From assembly GCA_021791235.1 (NCBI GenBank), contig JAJYXA010000531.1, forward strand, positions 1-6,788: a stretch of 6,788 nucleotides of DNA. Direction: 5' to 3'. Source of the stretch: Pseudomonadota bacterium (GTDB taxonomy: Bacteria > Pseudomonadota > Gammaproteobacteria > Burkholderiales > Thiobacillaceae). The notes beneath the pieces were generated by a model. The model saw only the letters and a program-made list of their open reading frames with translations. It searched no databases and was not told where the DNA came from. The stretch's first letter is position 1. Each line of letters starts with the position of its first letter. Below, piece after piece: positions 6,278-6,788 of the stretch. The position numbers and the translations under genes were made by a program.

Positions 6278-6788
6278 TCAGAAGCGATAGCCTAGCGAGA
6301 CCGAGGTCGACACCGGATTCAGCGGCGCGTCGGCGCTTTGCCCGGTCGATAGGTGCACGGTGGTGTGCAGATAGGTCTTGCTGATCATGGCGTCGGCGAA
6401 CCATTTGCCGTTGAAGGCATAGGTGGCGCCGATCTGCGGCGTCAGTCCCCAGGCGTTATCGACGGTGAAGGTGGTGGGCGTCCCGCCCGGATTGGTGATC
6501 GCGGTCAGCGTCCCCGAGCCTTGCTCTTTGCGGAATTTGGCGTAGGTGAGGCCCATCCCGACGTAGGGGCGGAATGCCTCCGTTGCCCCGAGAAAATGAT
6601 ATTGCCCGAACAGGGTCGGCGGCAGCTGTTCCAGCGAGCCCAGCTTGCCGGCACCCTGCAACGCACCGGCACCGTAGATCTGGTGGGTGTAAGGCGTGCC
6701 CAGGCCCAGCTCGGCCGAGACGTGCGGGGAAAACCAGTAGCCGATGTTCACGATCGGCTGGGTATCCGAACCCGACTGATTGTAGGTG
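6278..6788 (-). CDS. OmpW-family outer-membrane beta-barrel protein, N-terminus cut by window edge
   Basis: The visible 170 residues are the C-terminal part of an OmpW-type eight-stranded barrel; family members usually have about 200 residues. The frame stays open to the right edge, so the signal peptide and first strand are outside. A GTG at 6751 is internal and not the true start. Diagnostic segments are NIGYWFSPHVSAELGLGTPY, the RPYVGMGLTYAKF strand, a Gly/Thr-rich extracellular loop (TLTAITNPGGTPTTF), WGLTPQIGATYAF with WFADAMISKTY, and the closing strand VSLGYRF. That strand ends in the C-terminal Phe recognised by the BAM assembly machinery. OmpW proteins form narrow, hydrophobic-lined channels linked to uptake of small hydrophobic compounds and to stress responses. 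The gene converges on the LAL regulator with a 33 bp gap, so the two are not co-transcribed and a shared function is only possible. Confidence 0.9.
   Translation of the reverse strand, partial: TYNQSGSDTQPIVNIGYWFSPHVSAELGLGTPYTHQIYGAGALQGAGKLGSLEQLPPTLFGQYHFLGATEAFRPYVGMGLTYAKFRKEQGSGTLTAITNPGGTPTTFTVDNAWGLTPQIGATYAFNGKWFADAMISKTYLHTTVHLSTGQSADAPLNPVSTSVSLGYRF

Noticed and set aside
6751..6751. GTG at 6751 as the start of the OmpW gene
   Set aside because: The same frame continues upstream without a stop to the window edge with OmpW-like residues (TYNQSGSDTQPI), and starting here would remove the signal peptide required for an outer-membrane protein.

Overview
This window is GC-rich, tightly packed bacterial DNA from a Gram-negative organism. 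The Gram-negative call rests on an OmpW-type outer-membrane protein and two Sec-exported periplasmic binding proteins. The codon style and gene types fit a proteobacterium, possibly a beta-proteobacterium, but nothing here fixes the genus.

Layout, left to right. Positions 1-1623 (minus strand) hold most of a family 5 ABC-transporter solute-binding protein that runs off the left edge. Positions 1623-3443 (minus strand) hold a complete, clearly paralogous family 5 solute-binding protein. Its stop codon overlaps the start codon of the first protein (TGATG), so the two form one transcription unit that reads leftward. Positions 3444-3568 are a divergent promoter region of about 125 bp. It has a -10-like hexamer on each strand, and between them a G/C-tract palindrome that I propose as the operator. 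Positions 3569-6244 (plus strand) encode an 891-residue MalT/LAL-type regulator: an N-terminal STAND ATPase, a helical-repeat sensor region and a C-terminal LuxR helix-turn-helix. Positions 6278-6788 (minus strand) hold the C-terminal 170 residues of an OmpW-family eight-stranded beta-barrel. It converges on the regulator with a 33 bp gap that contains a small hairpin.

The simplest reading is a regulated solute-uptake locus. The LAL protein would sense a ligand through its helical repeats and control the divergent binding-protein operon, and perhaps itself. The binding proteins would deliver a peptide-like or other organic solute to an ABC permease encoded beyond the left edge. OmpW-family porins are linked to passage of small hydrophobic molecules, but OmpW converges with the regulator and may be an unrelated neighbour. 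The substrate cannot be read from the sequence.

I found no RNA genes, mobile elements, CRISPR arrays or clearly new system. The points most worth following are the divergent control region, the coupled paralogous binding proteins with patches of near-identical DNA, and the cysteine pair conserved in both. No stretch over 300 bases lacks a gene.
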